Shown: positions 1-10,239, counted from the stretch's first letter. The stretch is DNA of 64,000 nt from Myoxocephalus aenaeus (GCA_038501785.1 JBAMJR010000051.1:1654501-1718500); one strand, 5' to 3'. Notes: a model not told the origin generated them from the letters alone. Numbers and translations are program-made.

Positions 1-913
1 AGCTGCGGCCTCTGCAGCCCCCACAGACTGAAGCCTCTGCGTTCACAAACAGCCAGCACCTGGCCGTAGCAACATGGGGGCACGGCAGGCGACACCACCA
101 GGAGTAAGTCAGCTATGCAGGTGGGAGGGGGCGGGGGAGAGGATGAGCGGGACACAGGACAGTAAAATGAAATGTGGACAGATTGCCGCCCTTTTGTGTG
201 TCACAGTTGTGTGACAGTACCTGTCGTTGTAGCACACAGAAAGACTCCTCTTCTGTCATTCGAAGGTACAACTCTACAAGCAAAAAGTGACGGAGACTGA
301 TTACAACATGTCATAAGTCCGTTTTTCACACAATCTAATGACATTTTGACCACAAACCTTTTCTGAGGCCGGTTGTGAGTCTGTGCACTTTTTCCTGTAA
401 CTCTTCCTGAAAACCACAAGCACAGCTCCCTGTGAACCTGGCCGGCCACTCGAGGGGAGAAGAAGAAAAGAGGCTCGAGTGGATTGCGATCGCTCTCTCT
501 GGGCATCAGGGGATCTAAGGAACTAGTGAGATCTTTCAACAATGCGTGGGCATGAAGGCCCCGCACAGCAAGTGCAAGAACAGGCTGGCAGGTCTCATCA
601 GTTCTCTGGGTAACTGGTACAGCACCTGTGAGTCAAGAGGGACAATTTAAATTCAAAGAAGACACTCACAAAAGGACCTATAGGACACAGTTGGAACCAG
701 GATGCACCACCAGAGCAATGAGCCAGACGGAGAGTTCGGGGGTATTTTATGACCAGACGGCTTCTTACCAGCGCTGTCACTCAGGAACCCCTGTGGTGGA
801 TAAAGGAGCCGCAGACCACACACATCGATCCCTGAGTCCAGAACAAGTTGGAGGGTGTAGTGTGTTGTGACAGGATGCAGGAGGAAAGCTTTGCACCCCA
901 GGGCGACCGATAC
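1..913 (-). CDS. dnaaf8: C-terminal exons 14-16 of dnaaf8, possible NDP-kinase-like domain
   Basis: These are the last visible exons of the gene above: 913-769, 625 to about 389, and 112-1. Their translation contains HYTLQLVLDSGIDVCGLRLL, then PVLALAVRGLHAHALL, then YGQVLAVCERRGFSLWGL. The alternation of a strand, a helix, and a 'G-F/I-x-L-x-G-L' strand followed by 'P-V-L-A-L-x-V-R-G' resembles the fold order of nucleoside diphosphate kinase domains. I see no clear catalytic NxxHG-type histidine motif, so any such domain would probably be non-enzymatic. The donor of exon 15 is not resolved. The end at 389 is the best phase-compatible choice, with alternatives near 332, 308 and 305. The acceptor of exon 16 (AG at 114-113) follows a strong pyrimidine tract. 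The frame is still open at base 1, so the stop codon lies outside the window. Confidence 0.5.
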
Positions 914-3900
914 CTGCAACAAAAATAAAAGCAAACACGTATTTAGTTATTCAGCCGTCGCTATCTCTGATTCAGTGCTTCTTAGGATCACAAGACACAC
1001 GCCTTTGAGGGACATGCTCACTTGTGTGTGCAGCTCTTGTGTGGTCTCTCTCCCCTTACACACATGCTCCTGGGTTTCCACAGTCTGCCAGTAAAAGCCT
1101 GGCATGAGGCCAAACGTCCTATCTATAACCTGAAACACAAAGCCAAGGGAGCAGAATACAGTCAGCAGAATGCTAAGTCTGTGCTTGAAAATGATAATAA
1201 ATCACTCTCTCTGAAGCACATCACCTTTTTGTTGGCGGTGGTTGAGATGAAACAATTCAAACGGGAAGAGGGCAGATGGACGGGTGAGGCATAGGCTTGT
1301 TGGTCCAGCAGGTTTCTGAGCTGAGGGAGCCAGCTGGCGATCGCAGCGATCGAGGTCTCAGCAAGGAACTTGCACACATGGTTATAGAAAGGTGCATGCG
1401 TGTCTTTGTCCCTTTTCTACAACACAAACACAAGAAGAAGAACAGCCATCAGCATCAGCACAGCTATTATAAAGCCGACAGAGCCCGTGCGTTTCTTTGT
1501 TTTTGCTTTTTTTTTTTTCGCTCTTCACCCTCGGCGTATAGGAGTGACGAGCCACAACTAAGACGTGCAAAGCCAGTCCGTCCTCCGTCCACAGCTGCTG
1601 GAGTCCTGCGACCCAGAATGGGACCGTTGCGCCGGCCTCGTCCTCGTCGTGGCGCGACTCAGGGCCAACCTAAAACACGTATGAGCGACCCTTACATGGT
1701 GAAACTTTAGCTTTTTACGGTAACAAACGTGAGCACACATTAGGAGAGAGAAGCCGCTGCTCACTAACCAAAGACAGAAACCAAGCCACTAAAGTGTTGT
1801 AGATGTCTGATTTGGTTGCCGCTGAATCCAGATGTTTTCTCTTCCCGTGAGCTCTGGAATCAGCTACACCAGGACTGGAGAGGTCTGCGATCAGTAGCAT
1901 TTGTGCCTTACTTTCAATATCTGCTGGTAGTGTACGGATCGACTGTCGATGAGATGCTTCCTGAAAAAACAGTCATAGTACTGTAAGTGTTGGCCATTAT
2001 TCTAAGCACTGTACATTTAGAGTAGTTGCACTTACAAAATCATAAAGAACATCAGTCCTTTCAGCAGCTGGCTGCTTCTGATTGACAGACTTGGCTGGAC
2101 GATGTATTTCTAGTTGCTTAAGAATCTGCTGGTGTTGCTCATGTCGATATGTCTGCTTAACTCGTGGTCTCTGTTGGTCACTATCAAAGACATCGTCATG
2201 GTTAACATGTCTGTTTATTCTCAATGATGTGCTGAATAAATAAATAAAAAAGGCATACCTCTGCTGCTTTGCTTCTTTGATTGTTCTTTTCTGAGTTGTT
2301 GGTGGGCTTTCCATTTTAGGGTGTCTGTTCTCAAACTGTACACGAGGAGATTGTTTCTCTCCCCACAGATTGTGTGACTTCTCTTGCGGTTTTTCCGGTC
2401 GATTATCTGGCACTGAATGTGGAGGGTCTGCAGATTTATTGGGATATTTATTTCCATTTCTGTTCATCTCCCGGGTTTTCTGAAGCAACATGCTCTTTCC
2501 AGTCACTTCCCTGGAAGCAGAGACACGACGATGTGAATTCAAACAAAACGTGCTGGACTGAAGCATGACAAGTGTTTCTAGTGCAGGATGCATTTACCTG
2601 TCCCCTGTCTGTGATCCAGCATGCGCTTTAAGATTGAGTTTCTTTGCAGGTGGCGTTTCCTGGTGATTGTTGAGGTTGGATGATGATTTGGACTCTGATG
2701 AACGATTTGGGGATGTTCTTGGCGGTTTGATTGAAGAATCCGGGACACGCAGGTCGATATAAACCGGGGGTCTTTCCTGCTGGCTCAGCTGCAGCTCGGC
2801 TTCCAACATCCCCGATGATTTTTCCCACACATTGTTATGTCTGCGTGAAGACAGGTGATTATTATCAATATCTTACAAGTCCGGTCCCGAAACATAAACA
2901 AACGATAAGACTTACCGGTCTGGACGTTTCTCAGGCTCTGACACAGACTCAGATGAGTGGCGGTTACAGAAAGCAACTAGTCTCTCCATTATCTTTCCCT
3001 GGGATCGGTCCTTGTCACCATCTGTGATCAGAACTTAGGTTAATTGATCAGGTAAATTAAATATATAAACCCTCCCATATCCATAAACTCTAAATGATTT
3101 GCTATAGCAACAGGTGTGTTTGTGTGTGTGTGTAATACTGACTTACCTGCATGTGTTTTCAAAGGTTCCACAGACACACACTGTTGCTGAGGTAGCCCAT
3201 GCAGATGTTTGAGAACATCATCCAGATCCCACTGGTCAAGCCTCTGAATGTTAGTGTGTAACATAATCAGTATTTTTTTGTTTACATTTTTTTTAGCATA
3301 AGATTATCTTTAAACTTTTGTACTTTGCCAAACTCACTGCAAACGAGAGAATGGGGAAACCCCGGTCAGCCGTTGTGTTGTCTCCATCTGCCTTAACTTT
3401 GTTCAGCTCCACAATACCTCTCTCACAAGCGTCTGCCTTTAATCGTGAAACAGGAAAGGAAATGTTGCCTATTTAGAGCGTGCCCTGACACGCCGGCGTG
3501 CACAGTGGCTGCAGATCAATACAACCCACCTCAACAGCAGCATCACAGTGTCGTGCACAAGTTACAGTAGTGCCTTCTACATTTTCACCATCATCCAACT
3601 GCACACTCTCTTCTGACCAGCATGTCTGAGCTACAGGTTTCATCAGCTCCTGATTGAGAAAACACAGACAAATATCAATGTTTACGTGTTTGGTGAGTCA
3701 TGAGCTTACTGCGATTAACACTCATGAAACTAAGTTATAACTCACTAACCTCTAGATCATCATCATCATCATCATCATCATCCATTGAAAAAAGGTTAAA
3801 GTCTTCAGGGATCGTCAGGGAAAGACCAGCTGGTCTTTCATATATAGTGTCAGCCTCTTCATTCTCGGACTGCAACGTAAAGAGGAACCATTACTGTTGG

Positions 3901-4074
3901 TGTTATTTGTTGGTCTAAGTAACGCTATTATGTTAGCTAGCAGACGGTAGCACATTTTTTTTAGGAAGAAAAAAAAAAACATACTGATGAAGAATCAAAG
4001 TCGATGTTCGGTATAAGTGGTTTCACTTTCTCCAGAATTGAATCCCAACTCAACGAATGATTCGGGTCCATCAT
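1..4074 (-). CDS. dnaaf8: Dynein axonemal assembly factor 8 (C16orf71/DAAP1-like), 16 exons, 3' end beyond window
   Basis: Cytoplasmic factor that acts in the dynein axonemal particles where outer-arm dyneins of motile cilia are preassembled. Coding exons, 5' to 3': 4074-3985, 3869-3750, 3649-3530, 3436-3338, 3243-3147, 3021-2916, 2840-2598, 2510-2259, 2231-2036, 1960-1769, 1669-1529, 1416-1225, 1129-1022, 913-769, 625 to about 389 (this donor is uncertain), and 112-1. Every other junction is GT-AG and keeps phase. The identification rests on segments I recall from the mammalian protein: LIPNIDFDSSS near the N-terminus, LDQWDLDDVLKHL, KIMERLVAFC, PPVYIDLR and TGKSMLLQK. Exon 2 carries nine Asp residues encoded by GAT repeats. 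Exons 10-16 form a long C-terminal region with LLIADLSSPG, VPFWVAGLQQLW, GLMPGFYWQTVET and PVLALAVRGL. About 815 codons are visible, against roughly 520 residues for the human protein as I remember it. Introns are short (about 70-150 bp). The start is taken at the first of two tandem ATGs. The gene name is an inference from memory of the family. Confidence 0.82.
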
Positions 4075-4125
4075 CACAAAGGATTCTGTCCTGGGACATG
4101 ACCGGTTGTGTGCCGCGGCTCCTTG

Positions 4126-4139
4126 GTTACCGCGGCAAC
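4126..4139. promoter_or_regulatory. RFX-family X-box in the dnaaf8 promoter
   Basis: The sequence GTTACC-GC-GGCAAC fits the X-box consensus GTNRCC-N(0-3)-RGYAAC on the plus strand, and it also fits on the minus strand because the two halves are inverted. It lies 52 bp upstream of the dnaaf8 start codon in a locally CpG-rich stretch, the usual position for RFX2/RFX3 control of ciliary genes. The site supports the assignment of the neighbouring gene to motile cilia. That RFX binds here is an inference. Confidence 0.75.
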
Positions 4140-4270
4140 GGGAAACTTCGAAGTGCACGTGTGTGTGTGCCTCGCGTGGTGCTTCCAGCGCCGTCAACAA
4201 TGTTGCCTTCAGGTGCCGTCGGAAATATTGCAACTCACTCAGTTGTTAAGTTAAATAAAACGACAGGAAT

Positions 4271-4311
4271 GCGTGCGTGCGTGCGTGTGTGTGTGTGAGA
4301 GAGAGAGAGAT
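4271..4311. repeat. Compound microsatellite (GCGT)n(GT)n(GA)n
   Basis: GCGT units pass into GT units and then GA units over about 40 bp, about 200 bp upstream of the dnaaf8 start codon. Confidence 0.9.
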
Positions 4312-4413
4312 ATTTTAAACATCAGTAAGGTCAAGTATGTGCGCATGAAGATATTCTGGCTTGAAGTCTCGCGCTGAAGTCTCGCGCTCAAAGGAGTATA
4401 GTGCACTCCGCAT

Positions 4414-4432
4414 GCTAGCTAGCTAGCTAGCT
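4414..4432. repeat. (GCTA)n tetranucleotide run
   Basis: A short perfect GCTA repeat of nearly five units in the dnaaf8-igfals spacer. Confidence 0.9.
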
Positions 4433-4726
4433 TTATTGTGCTATATTTTGCAGGTGCTGCATCAGAGTGACCAGAGAGGTAACGTTACATATACTCTGTT
4501 CCTATTGAAGTACTTACTTTCATTTATGTGCTATATCCTTTTTGTCCTGTGTAACTGTTCCATTTAACTAATTAATGAGAGACATTGCTTTGTATACATC
4601 ATGTGTGTACTGTGTGAAGCAAATCTATCCCATGATGTGGTAAACTAACTAATTCATTTTCTGTGGTAACATTTTTACAAAAGTAACATTTTGAAAAGAA
4701 AGTTAAGGCATTCAAGTTTTAAAACA

Positions 4727-4732
4727 TTTATT
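4727..4732 (-). terminator. Candidate igfals polyadenylation signal
   Basis: The plus strand reads tttatt here, which is AATAAA on the minus strand. It lies about 395 bp downstream of the igfals stop codon, giving a 3' UTR of ordinary length. I saw no other AATAAA between it and the stop. Confidence 0.5.
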
Positions 4733-5126
4733 GTCGCGGTTGTTTTTTTTAAAGTGACAAACATGGAGCATTACTACACCAAGTAATACAAACATATTGA
4801 AGACATTTTAGTTTCTGAGCTGTACAGATATGTTCAACCAGCCCAGTCACATAAATGATCGAATACATTGGGATTCATACTTAATGGGCTTAATTAAAAT
4901 TTTGGGAAAAAAGGCCATTTTATTTTTGAATTTCAAATTGTAGGCCTACATGCCATTATTTTTATGACAGTTTTTGACTCGCATGACAACATGTATCTGT
5001 CAATAGTAAATCATGCATTTGTATTACAATTCAAATATTGAAATCAGAAACTGGAAGAATACACATTGTTGAAAATATTCCTGATTACACCCAACCAGTT
5101 CCCTAAACACATCTGTGTGTGTTTGT

Positions 5127-6860
5127 TCAGCAGCCTTGGAAAAGTTCACTGTCAATATCTCGCAGGTCCTGACCAACTAGAAGTGGCGGGCTGGTGCATG
5201 TGATATTGTTGAGTATGGTGATCGTTGTGTCGGGCTCTTCGCCCTCCGCGTGAGTCTCCACTTGCCGAGGTATCACCAACGGATATCTCAAGCTGTAGTT
5301 TCTGAGTGGGAGGGCACTGCAGTCACATTTCCACTGGTTCCAAGAGAGCAAAAGTTTTTCCATACCCTCTGGAAAATCAGGGACTATGCTTGTCAAGGTA
5401 TTGGCTCTCAGGTCCAGATAGCGCAGTCTTGGGAGTAGCTGCTTTGTGCCATTTTGCAAAAATTGTTGACATTCATTGTTGGACAAGAGCAAGTACTCCA
5501 AATTCTTTAGGCCAGAGAATGTATGGGTTGTTAGAACCTCCAACTTGTTAAAACTCAAGTCCAGACCCAATAGGCCCACCAGGTCCGCAAAACTTTGGCG
5601 TTCTACCACAGAGATGTTGTTGTGCTGCAAGAAAAGCCTCCGTAAACCAGAGAGTCCAGTGAAAGCTTGAGTTGTGACTCTTTCTAGGCAACCTCTGTCC
5701 AGATGAAGGCTGTGAAGCTTCGACAGACCTTTGAAAATTTGGTCCGGCAGACTCTGGAAGCAGCTCCCAGACAAGTTGATGACGGCAACATGAGCGAGCC
5801 CAGTGAAACTACCCACTTGTGCCTCCTGCACTTGGTTGTGCTCTAGCTCTAGGACCTCCAGATGACCGAGCCCCTCAAAGATCCTTTCCCCCAGGGCTCG
5901 GATCCTGTTGTAGCTGAGTCGTAGCTCTTCTAAATATTGCAGGTCACGGAAAGTCCTGGGCCTAATTCCAGTAATTGAGTTGTTGGAAAGACGCAGTACA
6001 TGAAGACTATGCAGGCCCAAGAAAGTGTCGTCGTGGAGAGAAGTCAGTCTGTTGTTTGTGATATCCATCCATCTTAGTGACTTCATGCCTACAAAGGCTC
6101 TGGGTGCTACTGTCACAATCTGATTCTGGGCCAGGTATAGCTTTTGCAGTTTAGTTAGTTTAACAAACACATTAGCTTTGATGACCTTGAGTTGATTTCC
6201 AGTCAGATCCAACTCTTTAAGCTCAGCAAGATTTTGGAAAAGCTGTGGCTGCAAGTAAGCAAGTCTGTTCCCTGCGAGAACAAGCTCCCGTAGACCTTGC
6301 AGGTCATGGAACGTTGTCTCAGGTAAAACTGCTAATGAGTTGGACCCTAGGTTGAGAAGCCACATGTGTGAGAGTCCTGCAAACAGTCTTTCTTCAAGAC
6401 GAGTGAGTTGGTTGTTATGCAGACTAATTGAAGCAATGTTGGGTGTATTCTGGAAGATCGTACCTGGCAACACCCGGAGGCGATTTCGCTCAAGGTGAAT
6501 GTGTGCAAGCAACCTAAGTCCTTTGAAAGCCTGAGGGTCAAGTGTCACCAGCTCGCCACTCTGCAGATTCAAAAAGTCCAGGTTAGAAAGATCCTTAAAA
6601 GACGCTGCTGGGAGGGAGGTGAACAGGTTGCCATCCAGCCAGAGGGAATGAGTAGAGGGGGGCATGTCCGACGGGGTTTGTGTGAAGTTACGAGCACTGC
6701 AGTACATGTTGAGCTCCAAGCTGTAGTCATCATACAGACAGGTGCATCCTTTCGAACATGGAATGGGCTCTTCGGACACTTTCTCTCCAGCTGTGTCGGG
6801 GTCTGGCAACACCAGTGATGTTCCCAGTACCCACAACACCAACAGCACAATGGTTTGCAT
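5127..6860 (-). CDS. igfals: Insulin-like growth factor-binding protein complex acid-labile subunit
   Basis: Secreted leucine-rich-repeat glycoprotein that binds IGF-IGFBP3/5 dimers to form the long-lived ternary complex in plasma; in mammals it is made mainly in liver. The ORF is 577 codons. A hydrophobic signal peptide (about residues 1-19) is followed by an N-terminal cap with Cys35, 39, 41 and 54. Nineteen LRRs with an almost exact 24-residue period run from about 71 to 510, and a C-terminal cap starts with CDC at 512-514 and ends in Cys577. Matches to the mammalian protein as I recall it include LVLAGNRLAYLQP, IKANVFV, LQKLYL, FTGLSGLRRLFL, LEYLLLS, NNITC and LVGQDLRD-like residues. N-glycosylation sequons occur near 58, 293, 362, 415, 470, 521 and 552. 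Compared with the human protein it appears to lack one LRR near residue 465 and two cysteines of the C-terminal cap. ATG 6860 is the first in-frame ATG after the acceptor at 6867-6866. Confidence 0.95.
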   Translation of the reverse strand: MQTIVLLVLWVLGTSLVLPDPDTAGEKVSEEPIPCSKGCTCLYDDYSLELNMYCSARNFTQTPSDMPPSTHSLWLDGNLFTSLPAASFKDLSNLDFLNLQSGELVTLDPQAFKGLRLLAHIHLERNRLRVLPGTIFQNTPNIASISLHNNQLTRLEERLFAGLSHMWLLNLGSNSLAVLPETTFHDLQGLRELVLAGNRLAYLQPQLFQNLAELKELDLTGNQLKVIKANVFVKLTKLQKLYLAQNQIVTVAPRAFVGMKSLRWMDITNNRLTSLHDDTFLGLHSLHVLRLSNNSITGIRPRTFRDLQYLEELRLSYNRIRALGERIFEGLGHLEVLELEHNQVQEAQVGSFTGLAHVAVINLSGSCFQSLPDQIFKGLSKLHSLHLDRGCLERVTTQAFTGLSGLRRLFLQHNNISVVERQSFADLVGLLGLDLSFNKLEVLTTHTFSGLKNLEYLLLSNNECQQFLQNGTKQLLPRLRYLDLRANTLTSIVPDFPEGMEKLLLSWNQWKCDCSALPLRNYSLRYPLVIPRQVETHAEGEEPDTTITILNNITCTSPPLLVGQDLRDIDSELFQGC

Positions 6861-6864
6861 ACTA

Positions 6865-7050
6865 GCTGTGGATGGAATATTAACATAAAAATATTATAAA
6901 TACTGACTAAATTCACAGCATAAATCCCAAAAATGTATTTGTTTAATGCCGTAAGTTCTACATTATATTGCTTACCTTAAATATGAGGGGTCTTGATTTA
7001 AGGCGGACAGGCTGTGAAACACTGAATGACTGAACCTTGTGCAATTGTTT
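6865..7050 (-). promoter_or_regulatory. igfals 5' untranslated exon and 110-bp intron
   Basis: A strong donor (AAG|GTAAGC, exon end at 6976) faces the acceptor CACAG ending at 6866, which would remove a 110-bp intron. Only five bases (CTAGT) then precede the ATG. No in-frame ATG was found in the presumed exon 1, so it looks non-coding. In the human gene, as I recall, exon 1 carries the start codon and the first few residues. The transcription start near 7050 is only a guess, and I see no clear TATA box. Confidence 0.55.
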
Positions 7051-10000
7051 GTATGGTGAATGGAAAGTTTGCCAAGCCCACAAAGCCTTTTTTTTTTTTT
7101 TTTTTTAAGTTGGCTGCACTGATTTTGCATTTAACCCATGCATGTCCAATAGACTTGTGTTGAAATTCTTTTTCCATGTACAGATCTGTTTTCACAGAGG
7201 TTCATATTTGGTTTTCCACCAGTATTAACTTTGATTTTGTTTGATACAATTATCTAATGTCCTTCATGATTATACTGTTAAGTCTGGCCTCAGTTAGACA
7301 TACTTAATTAAGATGCAGTACATGTATCTCCATTATTCTTAATAAATGTCACATTTATTGTATTCTCAAACTAATGAGGGATTCAGTGTATAGTAAGTGG
7401 CCTTTGGTGTTTACTAAGTCAGGGTCCTGTCCATGAGTGCATTTGCTGTAGATTTGAACTGATGCACAGATACGGTGAAGAGATACGATGGACCTAGTGC
7501 ACCAGACCTTTGACTGAATTTATGACGATTTCTTATATTTAACCTTATAACAGGCACATTTAACATGGGGTAATATGAGGGAAAATTGTATTTCACTTGT
7601 TACCTCAGACTTGAAAGGGTATTTCTCGTATTGAATATTGGGCCACAGTTGTGAAATTCTAACATCTTTTTTAAACTTACTCGTCACACCTTTTCCTGAC
7701 TGAATGTAGACAAACTCATATCCCAACACCACAGACTTTAAACTAATCAGAGCAATATTTTTGGTAGGAAAATAGTAATACTGTAAGACATACACCACTC
7801 CAAGTTCAAACAACACGGACCCACTCGCTCTCTCTATTGGAATATTTTAAGATTTAGTGCAAAAAAGGCTTATAATAATAACAACATAATATTATTATAA
7901 TGTTGCAAAAATGCAACATTGGGCTTTATTGATTTATTTTCAATGTATTTATCTGCTGTTCAAACTAAGAAACAGAAGGGAAGGTTTGAGTATTTTAGAT
8001 ACTGCGGATCCACTGGGATTTTACCAGTTAAATTCATGTAATTTATACTATTCTGTATTAAACAGTTTCATGTCAATCCAATTCATTTTGAAGAAACATA
8101 TTTTGATACCATTTAATCGCCTAATAATCTATAGACTTTATTCCAATTAAAGTGGGGATATCTGTAGGCTCTAAGACAAAATTCTCCAAAACCGAAAAAA
8201 CTAAATTGTCTTGATGGGAGACCTGCTGAAAACAATTTTTACATCAATAAAATGAATGCTTGGGTATCATCCCCCTTGTCATAACTCTTTGTTTTAGTTG
8301 AATACAACCAACTGTGTGCACCTGTCTGCACAATGAACCAGTTTCATTCACTTATTTAACGATGCAGGATGAGGTCAGTTCCAGAAGTCCATTTCCTAAT
8401 CGCATCTATGATTGTAATGACTAACTTTCTGTTTAATCTTTTTCTTCGTATTTGAGTTCTTTTCGACAACCATGAACTGGTCATGCTCTAAAGTACAACC
8501 AAATCCAGATAACACTGATTGCACATGAATTTCATTGATTGATTTGCCAACACTGGATTAATAACACTACAAAGAAAATGTATCATCTTGAATATATCCT
8601 CTAAGTTTGTAATGACTGTCACTCAAATCTGGTCCTCCTCTGCAGTGAATAAGTAGGCGACATGATATCAGGGTACATGACGCAACCTTACCTGCTGCGG
8701 TTGCCTATAACTAACACTCATAAGATTTACTGGCACATTATCTTTCTCATTATTTAGATTTTATTTTGGACGTTATTCTAGGTATTTTTACACACAATAA
8801 TTGATGTGAATTGATGTTTAACTATAAATCAAAAATCTATATTTTTGAATGAAGATCCTGTTTTAGATGAAGAGTAAATCTGGCACATATTTGGTGATAA
8901 TGATTCTTAAATATCTTCTGTAGTCGCATTCATTTGAATATTTTTTTGTGATAAAATACACTTGGCTATGTCACATACCAAAGATAAATACTTATATGTG
9001 TGTCGTGTGAAAAGAACAATATATCCTCACTGAAACCTTTTTTTAAATATGCGTAAGTCCTCCAAATCAATCAATCAAACTCCATTTCACTGATCCTGAC
9101 GAAAGTTGTGCTGTATTCTGAGGAAATGGAGGTATAATGAACTCTAATGAGTACTTTTCTTGCCAGTAGAGAGCACTGCTGGTCTGTTGTCACATTCAGG
9201 CCTCGCGGCTTGGTCGGCTTTTTGTAAAGGGCTCTAAATTCATCTGGTTGTTTCATGCTAAATTGAGTGTGACCAGAAGTGATAAGAGGATGCTTTTAAA
9301 TATAGATAAAGTACCGGGTTCAATATTGGTGAGCTGTTGCCCTACTATGTCCTGATGTCTTCAAACACAGCACAATATATTAACAATTGAAAGGGACTTT
9401 GCTGTTTGTGCTTCATAGAATGAATATAGAGTCATTTTACAAACAGAGAAATAAAACACTGCCGTTTTTACTGCTGCCTCAGTGAAACAATTGCCGAATG
9501 GCTGCCACAGTGAGGTGTTCATGATTGTTTCTCCCCTGGCAAACACCTCTAATTGGCTCATTCCCCGGCACTCAACGAGACACAAAGGTTGCGGCGTTTG
9601 TCAGTTACTGTGGGCTCCCTAAGTGGAGAAGAAGAGTCGTATAGTACGCAGCAGAGCCTTCCACTGTGCCTGTAAATGTTTGACTCGGCTGCGCCTTGCT
9701 TCTGGAAGGATAATTTCCTCAAATGATTCCAGATAAATGTGACGCTCCCTCAGCGGTGGAGAACAGGCCTGAAAGGCATGATGTCAATTTAAATTTGACG
9801 GCTGCACGCTGATCAGCGTAGAAAGCCGTCATAATGTCGGCTTCGATCTACCGCTGTGCAAATGTCAGAGAACTCTTGACATGAAATGCAAAGTATGCCG
9901 AGTACAAACTTTTAGGATCCATTAAAACATGAGCTGTACATAATGGGTCTCCAGATTAGTCACTACGTGCATTTATTTTGTATTGAAAGACGTTGAACAA

Positions 10001-10135
10001 TTGTCTGTCAGCCCCACGAACAAAACCAAAGAATACCAGACTTTCTTGATTTCTAAGTGTTGTTTATTAAGTGTACTTGATTGTTGCATTGTGAATGAAT
10101 ATATAACACAGTCAGTCTTGTCAGCTATCTATCCC
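7051..10135. other. Intergenic, no gene recognised
   Basis: AT-rich sequence upstream of igfals. It has homopolymer runs (for example a T run at 7088-7106) and short ORFs with no recognisable family. I see no exon, RNA gene or intact transposon. Confidence 0.6.
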
Positions 10136-10216
10136 ATCTTTAGCTTTGACCTCAACATTAACTTTATTGTCCCCAAGGGGACATTTGTCTCATCCGAACA
10201 CAGAACACAGACTTGA
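10136..10216. mobile_element. LINE-type 3' tail fragment
   Basis: The stretch 'actttattgtccccaagggg' followed by A/C-rich sequence resembles the 3' tail of non-LTR elements dispersed in teleost genomes. Only a fragment is visible. The assignment is from memory of fish repeats. Confidence 0.45.
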
Positions 10217-10239
10217 ACACAAAACATGATAAATACACA

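Larger units (their letters stand above)
4075..4726. other. Intergenic dnaaf8 promoter region to igfals 3' end
   Basis: This is the spacer of about 650 bp between the dnaaf8 start and the igfals polyadenylation signal. It holds the X-box, a GCGT/GT/GA microsatellite, a 13-bp tandem duplication at 4362-4387 (unit tgaagtctcgcgc) and a GCTA tetranucleotide run. No other ORF of interest was seen. Confidence 0.6.

Noticed and set aside
1382..1528. Read-through of dnaaf8 exon 11 into a Lys-rich tail (EKKKSKNK...)
   Set aside because: A donor (AGG|GTGAAG at 1528) gives exactly 47 codons in phase with the next exon. The A run and following pyrimidine tract belong to the intron.
1912..1912. Strong-looking donor GTAAGG inside dnaaf8 exon 10
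   Set aside because: Using it would cut out the well-ordered LLIADLSSPG...YNTLVAWFLSL segment, whose own end (1769) gives perfect phase with exon 11. Kept as coding, though an alternative splice is possible.
2221..2457. 78-codon minus-strand frame overlapping dnaaf8 exon 8
   Set aside because: Shadow of exon 8 in another frame. The phase through the neighbouring exons fixes the real frame.
6347..6541. ORFs antisense to or in other frames of igfals
   Set aside because: Shadows of the LRR coding sequence, with no independent support.
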